Origin: Stromatinia cepivora
Taxonomy: Eukaryota > Ascomycota > Leotiomycetes > Helotiales > Sclerotiniaceae
Direction of reading: 5' to 3'
DNA: 64,000 bases
Assembly: GCA_014898415.1 (NCBI GenBank)
Contig: RCTD01000004.1
Span: 1,115,001-1,179,000 of the forward strand
Below are positions 48,199-61,323 of this stretch, in pieces. A program made the translations under genes and the position numbers. The first letter of the stretch is position 1; every line of letters begins with the position of its first letter. The notes below the pieces were generated by a model, which was not told where the DNA came from, ran no database searches, and worked only from the letters and a program-made list of their open reading frames with translations.

Positions 48199-51100
48199 GG
48201 CGACGAGGCAATGCTTAAGGATGCGAGTTGTGATAGATGCTCATGGATTTTAAAAATATCGAAAGCATGACAAGAGATTCGTCGGATGGATATAAAACAG
48301 CCCCTAGATACCCAGTCGAATATTGGAAAGTCTGGGAATAGAGAAGGGGTTGACAGGGTTTCAAGACATGAATTGGGATTATTAGATGTGAAGGGATGGT
48401 GAGATAAGTTGAAGCCTAGAAAAAAGTGATGGTGTTTCTACCTAGATGGATATTTTAAGGACAGCTGTAGCATTTTCGGCATCGATGAGAGTAGATTTGA
48501 TTATCGAAAAGGGAAAGTATAGTGCAATACCCAGGTGATTTGAGTCTGATTAGTGCACAAGGTGAGAAAGAGGAGGTTGATGAGGTCCAAAGTAGCGTTG
48601 CATTGAAAGGAAATGGCCGAAACAAGAAATACAGGGGAAACCGGATGGTTGGAAATAGTAGATACGCAAAATATATGCCGCCTTCCCAGCATCGTGGTTC
48701 ACTAGGGTTCAAATCGGAAGGAAGGAAGGAAGGAATGGAAGGCTGAAAAAGAAAGTATTTTCCGAGATCCCCGAATTGATTGGATAATAATTTCTTTTCA
48801 TTTTCATTCCCGAACTTCAGACACATTATCAATATACGGGAGTATTCGTGTATGGATTTAAAGGCGCAGCTCATGGCAATAGACCGACTGTGGAAAGTAA
48901 CTCGGACATGAAGTAGAACCTAGAAGGACGATCAGGTTGAAGAGCAGAACACTGAATAGGTAGGTCTTTCGTCGAGAAATTGAGCCCGCGCAACTCAATG
49001 TATGTAGGAAGCATGTAAAAGCCAGAACAGCTATACGATAGATCCCTGATGCCCGTGAGTTGAAACTTGACCAAAGTGAAATTCCACATTATTCTGTAGG
49101 TACTAGCAGGTCTACCGGTATGAAATCATTTAAGGGCGCTGACTGGTGCTTTCCGTCATTTGATGCCGGTAATAACAAATAAGAGTACTTCCGTAGATGA
49201 GTAGTAATCTTGAAACACTTGTGCCAAGTTTTGTTCTAAAGCTGGAATTTTGAGGGGTAGAGTTTACGTATGAAGCATCAATATCTTAAAGTACGTACAA
49301 GATACTTTTCTAAAACTAAATCATTTTCAGTGAACATTAGGCTTATTTTTTTTTAGGTATTAGGTAGGTACTTTTAGACGGCTTTTAGACACCCACTAAA
49401 GTAGCCTTTTATAGGTAAACACTCTCTCTCGTAGAAGTACACACGGTATACGGTATACACAGTATAGGCGTCTTTCGGGCTCTTCACAGAAACTATTCTG
49501 TGAACAGCGATTTTCCCTGAAACATTGTCGCAAGGGTCTTGGCTGGGCGTAAGACTCTTATTATTATTTTTTGGGGGGTACGTAGTAGGTTGGTAGTAGC
49601 TAGCTATTTGCTTCGTTCTTAAGAAGAAAAAGATTAAACCCATGTACCTGGTTTGTCGTCAAAATAAGCCATACCTGTCTAGTAGTAAAGTAAACATGTC
49701 GCTTTTTGCCAAAGAAAATAAATAAAACAAATAAAACAAATAAATAGATAAAATAAAATAAAATAAAATAAAATGAAATGATATGATTAATCCATTTTCA
49801 TCATCTCTCATTACACACTCTAACATTTTAGAATCCCTCATTGGGTGAATGAATAAGGTACCTCTTACGGAGTAGTTAATTCTACAATCAATCGATCATC
49901 ATTAATTCAATCCACTCTCTACTGACATCCGTAATCAATCTCGTGGATGACCCTCTCTCTCTAATAATGTTCTACGATATATGGTGTTACACAAACTCGG
50001 TACTAAAATACGAAAACGATATTAACTCACTAATAATAAGTCACTAAAGTTATCTGCAAAACATATCCCATCAAAAAATAATAATAATAATAATAATAAT
50101 AAAAATAAAAAGATCTACACAGGCCTCTCCATCAAATCAATTGGAAAGGAAGACTTAGTAGATGATCGATTTGAAACTTTATGAGATTTTACACTCTTTT
50201 TCTCCAATATAGTCTTCTCGGCTTCTTGGCCCAAACCTTCCAAAAAGGGTCTTACTTGTATGTAAATTTGAAAAAGTCATACGATCCACCAATCAATCTG
50301 GATTATTTCAATCTCGTGTGCGACCGACCAATCGCACGTCCCTCTACATGCTCAGAGCTTTATGCACTTAATCTGAGGGTTCCAAAGTTTTTTTTGGTGG
50401 TATCGAATATTCAGCTAGTAAGCCACAATAAATGCTGTTTCTAGATTTTTTACTATCTAGGTAGTCTCTTCCAAGTTCCGTCAAAATACTTGGAGATATC
50501 TCACACACGAGTCAAGAGATTTCGCCAAGCTGGACCTCATGGATGCCATTTGTCCTATTCTTGAACCTTTACATCCGCTTATCTGCACAGGGATACTGCG
50601 CGGAGTTGTGAGCAAATTCTCAAGCACTCTGTTTCTGCATGAATATACGAAAACATTGAATTATGCGATGAAGCAAATCAACAGCCAGAGACCCAGAATA
50701 GACAACCTTCAAATCATAGGCAGGGGGTTCGCTCGCAAGTTCATGCAGAATAGATACACTCATTCTACTTAACATGGATCGACAATTGAAACATGCAAAA
50801 GAACCCTTTCTACCCGCCTTGATGTTTTCTCAAGGCGGGGCCGGCTTGACCACCCACGACTTCCACGAGACTGCTGTCATAACCGTCCTCACGTTTTTCT
50901 TAGACGGCAAATGGTCTAATTCTAGGGAGCCCTGATGAAGTTCTTCTGGGAAAGCCCTTGATATCCCACGTGTATCTGAGGATTTTCACTTGCAATAAGG
51001 CTTTAGACCGTTAGATCCACATTATGGTTAGCAGGTTTCTGTCTCGAGATGGAAATGCGATTAGGTTAGAATTAGATCTACCAATACCGTGCATTTTCCA

Positions 51101-54100
51101 CTGGCCACATTACAGCAGGTTCCTTTCTCATTGAGGTTCTCATCGGAAATACCGGACTGTGCACATTCGTAAGCATTACCCGATATGTCGATACATTATT
51201 CTAAACGATATTGAGAATACAACGTCATCTTCAGGTCATGCCTCAATGATGCTAGCGATTATTGTCAAACGAATGGAACAAATGCGACTTGATGCAGCCC
51301 TACTCACACCCCTGATCTACTATGGATATTAGCTGCTTCTTCGACTTTTCAATTCCGAGACACCACACCCTTACCATTTGGCGAGATCTCAAAGTTCGAA
51401 ATAGAAGTCAAACAGAGGCTGTATGCACAGACCATTTAATGACTGGGCTACGATGAGATTCACTCGATCTTCTAGAAGCCACTAAGAACTCTAACTTTCC
51501 CCCCTGCCAAGTTATTTCTAGAAAAGTATGTTTCTACTTGATTCCTACCTGGGCACTTTAAACCATTGGCGGCGACGACCCTTCTAGGGTGTTTCAATAT
51601 TCCCCCTTTCATTTTTTGTTGCCTATTCGAGTACCTTGGTTCTATACTTTTGGGGGTGAAAGGCCAAACATGCACGCAGCACAACAGTCGAGCTGAGTCT
51701 GCTGAGAACGACGTTTATTGCATTTTGCAAAAAAAGCTTTAATTTGAAGACAATTATGCATTCAATCGAACTTCACGAGATGATTATACCCCTCTTCCTC
51801 AGTAGCGAAAGAAACCCAGCCCGCATGCATATTGCAATCTCCAGCAGCACCCCCGTACATACAGCGTATATGAAAACCAATCGATCAAATCAATCAAATC
51901 AAGCATATTTAGACTCCACGCTCATGTGCTGTAACCTGAACTAAAGTCCCCCTGGCATGGTAATTGGTTCAACATACTGATCGATATGATGCCTGGTAAA
52001 TGGGCATGGCGGCACCGAGATATCTTCCCTCCAACGCCACAACACTTCAGCCGGTAGTTCTGGCGAACAAGTTCTGCTTGTCAATCAGATGACATAGTGA
52101 GAAAAGCTTTCAGCTGCATTTTAAATGACATTTTAACGTTAGAGTGGATGCATTGAACCGATATCCAGAACTATTTGAAAAACTTCAATAATGGGAGATT
52201 ACACTGCTGAATAGCGCATCATGCATTTTTATTTTCATCCAGTTGAGGTCTACACAACTACAAGGTAGTTTACTGGTGAACTATCCTCTTTATGAAAACT
52301 GACTTACAGTGGCAATATGGAAAAGTTTGACCTTCCGAGATCTGGCCTCCCAAGATGAAGCTTACGAGCCGACAAAAGATTTGTTATACTCAACCTTCTA
52401 GAAGTTACCTACCTTGAAAGCTCATCGTTGTGTTACATTTAAATTTTACGATACAAATATCTTTACGTTGCTAGAGTTCGTGTCCGAAATATTCTGTTGA
52501 TGATTGTGGGAAGTGCAATACCGAGAGCAAGTCCAAGGTCAATATTGAAGAAACTGAGATAATGATACAAGCGGGCTGAGAATCTTGTCGATATGATCCT
52601 GAAGTTAATTTGAGTATTTTGAACTTTAAAATGATAGCCACGCATATGTAATGAGTACAGCTCCTCGTCTCAACAGTCAGCACAATACTTCGGCGAAAAA
52701 TGTGCATGTATTCTCTCCAGTCATCACATCTAGTAACACCACGACTTTCAACTATTGCGTTCTGCTCTGCTCTGTTCTTGTCAATATTGCTTGTCAATAT
52801 TGCGGACACTCAATGAGACCAGCTCATCCACTCCAAGACTACGTATCATCTCAAACACTCAAATATCATACCTAGAATAGTACATCATACATTCATCCAT
52901 CCAGTCTCTAGCCTCAGTTTAATTCTCACTTCACGCTTCTGTTCTCTTACACATTTATCACTTTGCTTTCAACACTCGGACGATACCTTTCTAACATATG
53001 TATCAAATTTGAACATTTCACATCGTACCGTCCTTCCAAATCTCAACACACCATCCCCTAAAGTGCTCCCAAAACATCAGATGAAATCTTCTTATTCTTC
53101 ATATCAAAAATGAGTATTGAAGGATCTCATTGTAATCATAGTCCAAATCTTCAAATACCTTCCCTTATAAATCTATCAGCACTTGAACACTCATTACTCT
53201 ATCATTTCATGAGTACTATCATTTCATCTCACTCCACTTTCCTTATATCAAATATATTTCATTGCATAAGTATTTAACACCAGTATCCTAATACATCTAC
53301 GCGAGTATATAATAGCTCTCAAAAACCTAGCTTTAATACTTACTAATACCCTCCACACAAAAACAGTCCCTAATCAAGCTAATACTCATTTTCATACTTA
53401 TAATAAAGTAAAATAAAAAAGAATCTTAAACTTTCAAACTGGAGCAACTACTTTTAAATATCGATATTGGAAATGAATAAAGATTATTATAACTCTATTT
53501 CATTATTCGGATCTTGTTGGAAATTAAAATAAATTTTCTGTTAATTACTCGTATCGATTTTAAAAGATTTCATATGTATTATCTAAGAGATTTGAGATTA
53601 GAGATAGAAAATATAATATACATTGTGTATTGTTTATGAGAGTGAGAGTGAGGAGAAGTTATTATTAATTTCATCGGCAAATTACCCCCACGCTACAAAA
53701 ATCGAAGTTATTTTACTTTCATGCCACTTAGAATCTACAGTATAGATTCTATTCAACTATAGATTCCACACCTTTTGTAGATTCTATCTTCCCATTATAA
53801 ACCCTACCCCTCATCTCTCCCACCCCTTCTTTCCCTTTTTCAAAATTACCCAAAAATCTATATGGATTCTAACTTATCTCAAACTGGATTCTAATAAATG
53901 ATATGAGTATATATTGATTTTGATTTTGGTAGTATGAGAGTACTTTTGTTGTGTTTTTATATACCTAGATATATATCTAGATAGGGATATATTTCTGTTG
54001 GTATCACTTCCGTGGTACCAATTTACATAGTACTATTATGGAATTGTTTTTATCCATTCTTGATTGCTACACATGAAAAGAGGGTACTATTTATATTGAA

Positions 54101-55341
54101 GGGGAAGGGCCCAGAGTTCGCTAGTGGTACGGCTTCCTATGTGAGGTTGGTCAAATGACGTATCGACAATTTCATATACTTATTTATAAATGATTTGATT
54201 CATAATCAATAGATGAACAGATAGATATCTAGATCATTATCTAGTTAAAGTGAAATCTCGCTAGATATAAATATCTGGTATTCAATACTCAGTTAATATC
54301 CTAACGCTAAGGAATCGATATGATACTATCTAAATAGATAAATACACTATTTCCTTCCTCTCTCTCGATATCAGCAGAAGTAGAAGTAATAGAAATCTAT
54401 CAAATCCAAATAAACCCCAAACAGATATAAATATATAAATATCCTAAATTTTCTATTTATCTTATTCTTCAAGTTCTGAGTTATATTAATTCAAATCTCG
54501 GGTCTCAAATCTTTATAGCGATCAAGGATTCATACATATATACTATATATCTATATAATGAAAATAAGGATAAATAACAATGATAATGATAATGATAGTA
54601 AATAGATAGTATTAGATATATCAATCAAGTAATCTTAGCTCTAATCCCTAGGTTCTCAGAGTAAGTTTACAATCCCGGATTCGAGATGTTAGAGGTATTT
54701 TTTAATTTCTCAACTTCTTATGAAAGACTACTTTTAATTAGAATAGGAGTCCTTAATCACTTTCCATTCCAGAATTAGGATATTAGTATAGTTCCGTGGG
54801 TATAGCAGAATTATAAAAACAAGACTCTGTAAGACTCTACATTGCACTTTGCGAATTAAAATGTTAAAACTTTGATCTTTTGAAGAGAAGAGGGGAGAGA
54901 AGAGGAGCGAACTGAACTAACTGAACTGAACATAATATAACAGAGGATTGACGGATAAATAATAAACTCCGAACCCAAAAATCAGATAACTAAAAAAAAG
55001 ACAACATCCATTCAGCAGAAATATAATCTATTCTTCCAATACCTCTTTAATCTCTAAGTACTTCACCTCAGTTCTCTCTCTCTCTTCTTCGAGCTAAATA
55101 GATTGGTAATTATTTTCTCCTTTTCACAATCATTAAATATCTGCTATACTCTACTCCCTCGTCTCTTTACCCACCTTCTTTCTTCCTTCCGCCTTCCGCC
55201 TTCCCCTCCCCCCTCCCCCTTCCACCCCATCAAAACCTCACCTCACCTCACCTCGCCTCAACCCCTCCCATCAAAACCTAACCTCAATTAATAAACCCCC
55301 GACCACCACCCAGACATACATCAACCAACAAACAACCGGGC
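48199..55341. other. Long gene-poor, AT-rich interval
   Basis: About 7.1 kb without a supported gene. Between about 50460 and 51440 there are protein-like fragments (for example ILEPLHPLICTGILRGVVSK at about 50557 and LLWILAASSTFQFRDTTPLP at about 51320), broken by stops and shifts, that could be a decayed gene. A perfect hairpin lies at 50813-50839. From about 52900 to 55080 the DNA is very AT-rich with TATATA and GATA-like runs. Confidence 0.35.
50813..50839. repeat. Perfect hairpin, 10-bp arms
   Basis: CCCGCCTTGA, loop TGTTTTC, TCAAGGCGGG. It is GC-rich within an AT-rich surround. No run of T follows and no flanking gene was identified. Confidence 0.6.
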
Positions 55342-55420
55342 GCCCGTTTGGCTTAGCGGTAAAGCGCATCACTAGTATCCACAAATGATGAGATCCTAGG
55401 TTCGATTCCTAGAACGGGCA
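55342..55420 (+). tRNA. tRNA-Thr(AGU) with 7-nt intron
   Basis: A complete cloverleaf folds by hand. The acceptor stem GCCCGTT pairs with AACGGGC, with discriminator A at 55420. The D-arm is GCTT/AAGC with loop AGCGGTA. The anticodon stem CATCA (55367-55371) pairs with TGATG (55386-55390); the loop is CT-AGT-A plus A, giving anticodon AGT at 55374-55376. The intron TCCACAA (55378-55384) sits after position 37, the canonical place for nuclear tRNA introns. The T-arm is CTAGG/CCTAG with loop TTCGATT. Internal A and B boxes are present (TGGCTTAGCGG and GGTTCGATTCC). The first-position A would be modified to inosine to read ACU, ACC and ACA. Confidence 0.95.
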
Positions 55421-57393
55421 TTTATTGATTTACCTCTTCCTTCATCTACCTATATATGTGAAGATATGATTTTTGTCTGAGATATTCATTTTGGGTTCTT
55501 TTTTATCTTTTGTTTTGTGTTGGGGATGGTAAAAACCCTGTATAGTATAGTCATTGTGCGGATTTGAGGAAGAAAGAAGAAGAGAATACATGGAGAGGAA
55601 AAAAAGGTGTTTACAGTGCAAAATGTTAGGTAATATGGTGAGTGAGTGGGTGAGCGGGTGGATAAGTTAGTGGGGACTATGCTTGACCTACCGAGCTTCT
55701 CGTGACATGTAATGCTAGATAATCTATCCGTATTTGCTACTAGTATTGAGATGCCCACCTGGAATTTGCGCTGCAACATGCAGATGCAAATGAGATTCTC
55801 GAGGAGCCTCTGCAACACCAGCCCAGTGAGTGACACAAAAGCCCAAACAAGAGAAGTCTAGCACGCAAGTGTCCCTCTGGCGTCCTACCTTTGCTTTTTC
55901 CTCCTGCTCACGCACTTCGCCTCTCACACTCGTCACCCACTCCCCTATCTTCCACATCCTTCGCATGCCCCACCCACCCAAACACCAAAAGAAAAAAACA
56001 TACAACAGTGGGGATTCGCTGGTGGTCACCCACCCAACTACTAATCCACCGATCTGAGGCTTGTGTATGGCAGAGCGGACGGGATGCCCAATTCTCCTCA
56101 GTCTATGGTCGTATGTGTGAGAAATTGTTGGAAATGAGCTTATATTCAAATGCTTTTGTGCTGTTGTATCGTGGCGTAAACCCTTACACTAACCGAGAAT
56201 ACACTTTCACCCTGACACCCATGAAGAGCTTCATAGAAATACACCCGTCCCATCTGAAATCTCTGTCTTTCTTTTAACCCTCTCTTCTCGTTGAATTCCT
56301 GTCATACAAGCTCCTCACTAACCAAATCATCCGAAATGCAACAATTTGGAGAAACCATGACCCACTCACTCACTCTAACTTCAACTGCAAAACGATCCTA
56401 GCACGCAGTTCTCATAACCTAATCCAATAGATGTATAAATACTTCATTATGTCGGCTTCACTCCAAGTGCGTCTGCATCTGCTATCAAAACCTCCTGGTT
56501 ACTAGCCGAAAACCCGAAACCTAAAAATAAACCTCAAATTAAAAATAAAAGCAAGCAACCCCCAAACAAAAAGTAGAAGCCAGTGCGTAGTAATCCCCAC
56601 TCTCGTGATCAATAAAAGTGTAGTGAATAGGATTTGTTGCACATCTCATAATTCGGACCGACCACGGGCCGGTAAGGGGTTGCAGAAATCAGGGGACCAT
56701 TCAACAAAATGGCCTGACTTACGAAGATCAAAGCTAGGTAAGAAGATATGATTGCTGTACAAATTAATGACCCATACGTGTAAGGCTGCACAGCCACTCC
56801 TGTGGCAAGCCCATATATATGCTGTCCCTATGTCTTGACTGAATGCACTGAAAGCTCATGAAATTTGTACAAAAATTGTGAAGAGCCATCTTGGACTCCT
56901 GTAAGGAGAAAATCACATTTTCAACTCATTAGATACTAGCTGATAGGAAGTTGCTAATGAGAACTTGATAACAACTACCTAGTATGTAAGAGAAATGTTC
57001 GTTTAAAGATCAATATCCAAAATATGAAGCCAAATAGACAAGCCTCACAATATGACCATGACCACTGGCTCATGAATTGACTCCCGCAGAATGAACTCCC
57101 ATGTAGATGTGCACAAGAGGAACAAACAAGTAACTAGCTTAGTAAAGAGGTTATCAAATTCTTTTGGAGTTAAGTAAAAATCCGTGTCCCGAACATCTAC
57201 CTAACCACACGCTTTCAATGCATATCAAAACCCTAGTTTTGATAATCGATCTGCTGAAAGTGCTTCAACCATGGCTCATGTTGTGCCCTGCATCTGAGTT
57301 GGTCGTGCTGTACTTTGATTTGATTTGTGGTGTGTGAAAATATGCATTGTTGGCTATATTACTGATCTCTCATCTCTCTTCTATGATCTCAAA
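55421..57393. other. Intergenic
   Basis: No supported gene between the tRNA and the 3' end of the calcineurin B gene. The frames on both strands at 55724-56277 overlap each other and have random composition. Confidence 0.35.
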
Positions 57394-58267
57394 TCAAAAT
57401 TGATCTACCACATCCATTAGTAAAGTTATACCAGTAATGTGCAGAAATACCGCCCTCCAACACAAATAAAAGAGTCAAACTCACCTAAAGTCATACTCAT
57501 AGACACATCCGTATTCTCCACCATCTTTGTAAACTCCTCAAAACTAATCTTCCCATCCCTATCCAAATCTGCCTCCATAATTGTCTTATCAACAATTTGT
57601 TGTAATTGTTGATCCTTCAAATTACTTCCCACCATCATCTTCAAAACGATGAATAATTCCCCATTGCTTATGTATCCATCACGATCAATATCATAGACCT
57701 TGAATGCGAAACGAAGCTTTTGTTCCTTGTTTCCTTTACTGCTAAATGCGCTGAGCCCACTAACGAATTCCTGAAAATCGACATCTCCACCTCCATCTTC
57801 ATCGAATATGGCGATCATTCTGCAAGACGAAGAATAATTAGTATCAATCTCATCTCAGGCATTGTATGTGATAAGCCGAAGTAGAGAAGATAGACAAACC
57901 TAGTAGCTAGAGGATTTGATGAGATTTGCGGAAGGCTGAGAAACTCCTCACGTTCAATAGTACCAGAGTTATCCTGTACACATAGCCTCCATTAGCCCTC
58001 CTTAATCCAACACAATTTCCACACTTCCCAAACTTTACACCCAGCACACTGAGTACACCGCCGAACCAAATTATTGCGCACCTTATCCAACTTCATAAAA
58101 CGTTTTCTTAATCTATCAACCTCATCTCGATCAACTGCCTCGCACCCAAGATTAGCGCTCAAGTCCTCCAACAAGCAGTCAAAGACAGTAATTTAGAAGA
58201 GTGTATTTTCCGCACAGTTAGACCCTTGCACAATATTCTCCAATACTGCACTGCTTGTATTTCCCAT
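57394..58267 (-). CDS. cnb1: Calcineurin regulatory subunit B
   Basis: The Ca2+-binding regulatory subunit of the phosphatase calcineurin, which acts in calcium, stress and virulence signalling. The model is complement(join(57394..57404, 57485..57819, 57900..57973, 58082..58134, 58216..58267)), 174 aa, the usual family length. Splicing restores the full family sequence from [17 protein letters not shown] through [18 protein letters not shown] and [11 protein letters not shown] to SMTLDQF. Introns are 81, 108, 80 and 80 nt. The last exon has only 11 nt (final codons DQF plus stop). MGNTSS is an N-myristoylation signal. Four EF-hands are seen: [39 protein letters not shown] and [13 protein letters not shown]. 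It is divergent from EPL1, with tandem repeats upstream of its start. Confidence 0.96.
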
Positions 58268-59116
58268 GTTGACGGATTGTATTTATTCGGTATGTGATTG
58301 TTTGTTCGGTGTTTAATTGTTCGTTGGTAGTAAGGTTGTTGAAGGAGAGAAGGCGGTCGCAATACTTAGTAGTAAGGTTGGTGAAGTAAAGTAGGTGGAA
58401 GTAAAGTAGGGGTGGTCGCAATACTAAGTAGTAGAGTTGATGAAGAAAAGGAAGAGGGTCGCAATACTAAGTAGTAGAGTTGGTGTAGTAAAGGAGGTGG
58501 TCGCGGAACGGCGTAAGTGGATGGATAAGAAGGTTTCCTAGAAGGGCGGGGAGAGAGGCTAAAAAATAAGATTCGAGTATGATAAACAAGGTAGTAGGTT
58601 CAAAAATACAATATTATCAATTCGAAAGTATTCTCTTTTTACTTCATAAAGCTTGATATTTGATTTCCCCCCAATTCTGAATGAATTTTGGTGATTATAT
58701 TGAAAGTTGTATAGAATATTTAACAAAGTTACCTATACATAAACAACATACTAAGGTTAACAATATGGTTCAAATCTCCTATCAGTCAAGAAGTTTGATA
58801 TTACAGGGATCCCTAATTTAGTATAGTTCTTGAATGTTCTTTGTTGTTGCCTCATACAGTAACCATATCAGGCCAACATTACCCAAATTAGAGTTATTGA
58901 CACATTGAACCAGGAAAAATTTGCAGGTATCACGAACGTCGGAACGTGGCAAGGTACAATTTTCTATCATCAAAATATTCACACTGACATCGATTTTCAA
59001 TTCAAAAAATGGATTAAACAATCAGTCATGAATGATTTTTTATTATTTGAATTTTTTACGCGTCAAAATTGCGTTGTCGCGTTAATTTTACATATCGGAG
59101 TCAATTCATCATCAAG
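58268..59116. promoter_or_regulatory. Divergent promoter region, cnb1 / EPL1
   Basis: 849 bp between divergent start codons; includes the tandem repeat at 58325-58515 and otherwise AT-rich sequence. No binding sites were assigned. Confidence 0.5.
58325..58515 (+). repeat. Tandem repeat in the cnb1 upstream region
   Basis: Imperfect units carrying GGTCGCAATACTAAGTAGTAGAGTTG followed by a GA/GT-rich filler. GGTCGC starts at 58355, 58414, 58457 and 58499, giving spacings of 59, 43 and 42 bp. The array begins about 60 bp upstream of the cnb1 start codon, so it should lie in the 5' leader or proximal promoter. Confidence 0.75.
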
Positions 59117-60961
59117 ATGAGGACACAACCGGCTGGCAGGGTGGTGCGCCAAAAGAAGCTCAACAGATCCACCCATCAACAAATTTTACGAGAAGACCAA
59201 ATAGAATCCGCCGAATATGATTCTTTACAAGGTCAATACAAAGTAGAGACTGGTGTCGAAAAAGCTGAAGAAAATGTTAGTATCACGTGCTAAATCTTAC
59301 CATAATATCACGTGATAATGATGAATGCTCTGCTGACTTTTGTGTGTGTTGATTAGGAGTACCATCTTCAAGCTGCTCTGGCAGCTAGTCACTCTTCGGG
59401 TGATAAGGATGCCCCGCAAGAGATTCCGGCGCCTCCTGCACAGGAAGGTACCGATATTGACTATGAATCCTTATACTCGAGAAAATTTGACAAACCTGCT
59501 ACTTATATCCGCTTTTCGCAAACAGTGGAAGAATGTACTGGTTGTCAATATAACATGACCACCGAGGATGACATTTTCCTAAAAGATTATAATAAGAAAA
59601 AGACTCTTTCGAATCAACAGCTTTCGGAAGATGACTTTGAAAAGCTCATGGAACTTTTCGAAGAAACTGCTGATACTCACGCCCCCTTTGCCGCTGTGGA
59701 TAATACCCTGGTGAACATTGAGATCATGAAGGAAGCTATCAAGGAACGAGGGGAGGAGAAAATACCTGGTAATGTGAAGGATATATATGAATATTGGAAA
59801 TCTCGACGGCAAGCATGTGAGAATCGTGGCATTCAGCCTAGTCTGAAGTTCGAGACGCACCAGGATATTGACGAAGGCGATCCATATGTTTGCTTCCGCC
59901 GTCGTGAAGTCAGAGCTACCAGGAAAACCAGAGCACGGGACATGCAAATCACAGATAAAGTTAGGAGACTGAGAAAGGAAATGGAAGAAGCAAGGCTCCT
60001 GATCAAAATGGCGACTGAACGAGAAACTATTAAGAAACAACTCTTGGAATGCGAACGTTCTGTCTTCGTGTCTCGTAGTGAAATAAAGAACCTCAAGGTC
60101 AAGCTGGGTATCAAGAGTGATCCTGATGACGAACTTCTCATCAACCAGAAGGTATGCATACTCTCATGCTCTGATAAAAAGCTTGAGCATCCTACTGACA
60201 TTTCAAAGCCGCAGAAGAAGAGGATTTTGGACTTCCAAACTGTGCAACGACCTCCACCTCCACTTCGTATACCACCTCGTCCTGATGGTCGCGGAATTGA
60301 AATGGATATGATATTATTGAGTGATCAGCTGGCCCAAAAAGAGAATATGTTGCAAAGAGAATTGGAGGAAAAATCTGCACAGCATGTCAAGTGGAACGAG
60401 AACTATGTCGACTGCACAAGAGAGCCACTTTTGCCGGTCGAAGGACGGAGTTCGAACACGGGTTTCCGTCCTGCAACAGCCCAATACAGTCAGTATTTGC
60501 TGACACCACCATCATCTGTGACTTCCGAATCGTTTGATCAAGCATCTCCAGTGAGCCAAGAGAAACTGGATGCCGTGACTGTGCGGTATAGTACACCTCC
60601 AGAAGAAGACGATCGTCGTGCGCAGCCAGCATACCGAAGAAGAATTGGTCGGGGCGGGCGGCTATGGATAGACCGAAGAGGAATGTCTACAGCCGCCAGT
60701 AAAGGCGTGGGGGGGAAGTCTGACCGTTGGAAGTATGATCAAGATGACGATGATGACGATGGACAACCTGTATATGAGGTAGACCCGTATGATACCAATC
60801 CTCTACGTTTCAGATCCACGATACCTCTCTCTGGTCATTTATATCCGGATGCACATCGGCAAAGAATGTTCCAGCATCAAACGCAATCGAACAGGACTGT
60901 TACTGGAGGTAGTCCTGGGAACAACCGAGCAATCGGGCCTCCAAACCAACATAGTAATTAG
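59117..60961 (+). CDS. EPL1: Enhancer of polycomb-like protein Epl1 (NuA4 subunit)
   Basis: Epl1 bridges the Esa1 core to nucleosomes in the NuA4 histone acetyltransferase. The model is join(59117..59275, 59357..60151, 60209..60961), 568 aa. Intron 1 (81 nt) is GTTAGT..GATTAG; intron 2 (57 nt) is GTATGC..CAAAG. A CCGCAG acceptor six bases later is possible for intron 2 and would drop two residues. The EPL1 domain runs from the basic N-terminus (VVRQKKLNRSTHQQIL) through DYESLYSRKFDKPATYIRFS, TVEECTGCQYNMTTEDDIFL and DDFEKLMELFEETADTHAPF. YWKSRRQACENRGIQPSL and DPYVCFRRREVRATRKTRA then complete the conserved block. Glu/Lys-rich coiled coil and a Pro/Ser-rich C-terminus with an Asp run (DQDDDDDD) follow. 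It is convergent with the SET-domain gene. Confidence 0.95.
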
Positions 60962-61323
60962 AACTTTTTTTCCACGACAACTAAGTTGTCACTTTACCAG
61001 GAGCGGCTTCATTCAGAAGGCTTCTATGTAACTCAACTTCTGCAGGGTTTAAACGGGCAATGGGAGGAAGGGGCGTTACCCAGGCAAAGGGCTAAGCGCT
61101 GATTTGTTGTCATTAGAAGTTCTGTCCGAAAGTACCCAAGGAAGGTATCTGGGTGACCTATTTGTACTTTAGCGCTCATGAACGAGCAAAAATCATTATT
61201 AAATGACGACACAGGTGTCAAATATGACGCCAATTAATAATCTCCTCCAAAAGCACTCCAGAGCAAATGAAAAACTTCGTGACCTACCAACCAAAGTGTT
61301 CTCGGTATGAACGAGCCAATGTT
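60962..61323. other. Convergent intergenic region
   Basis: Shared 3' flanks of EPL1 and the SET-domain gene; nothing else was seen. Confidence 0.45.

Noticed and set aside
50539..50772. 77-codon open frame (ILEPLHPLICTGIL...)
   Set aside because: Reads protein-like but has no start context, no identifiable family, and is followed by stops and shifts; kept only as a note in the gene-poor interval.
55724..56277. Overlapping open frames of 128 and 141 codons
   Set aside because: They overlap on opposite strands with random composition and no splice support.
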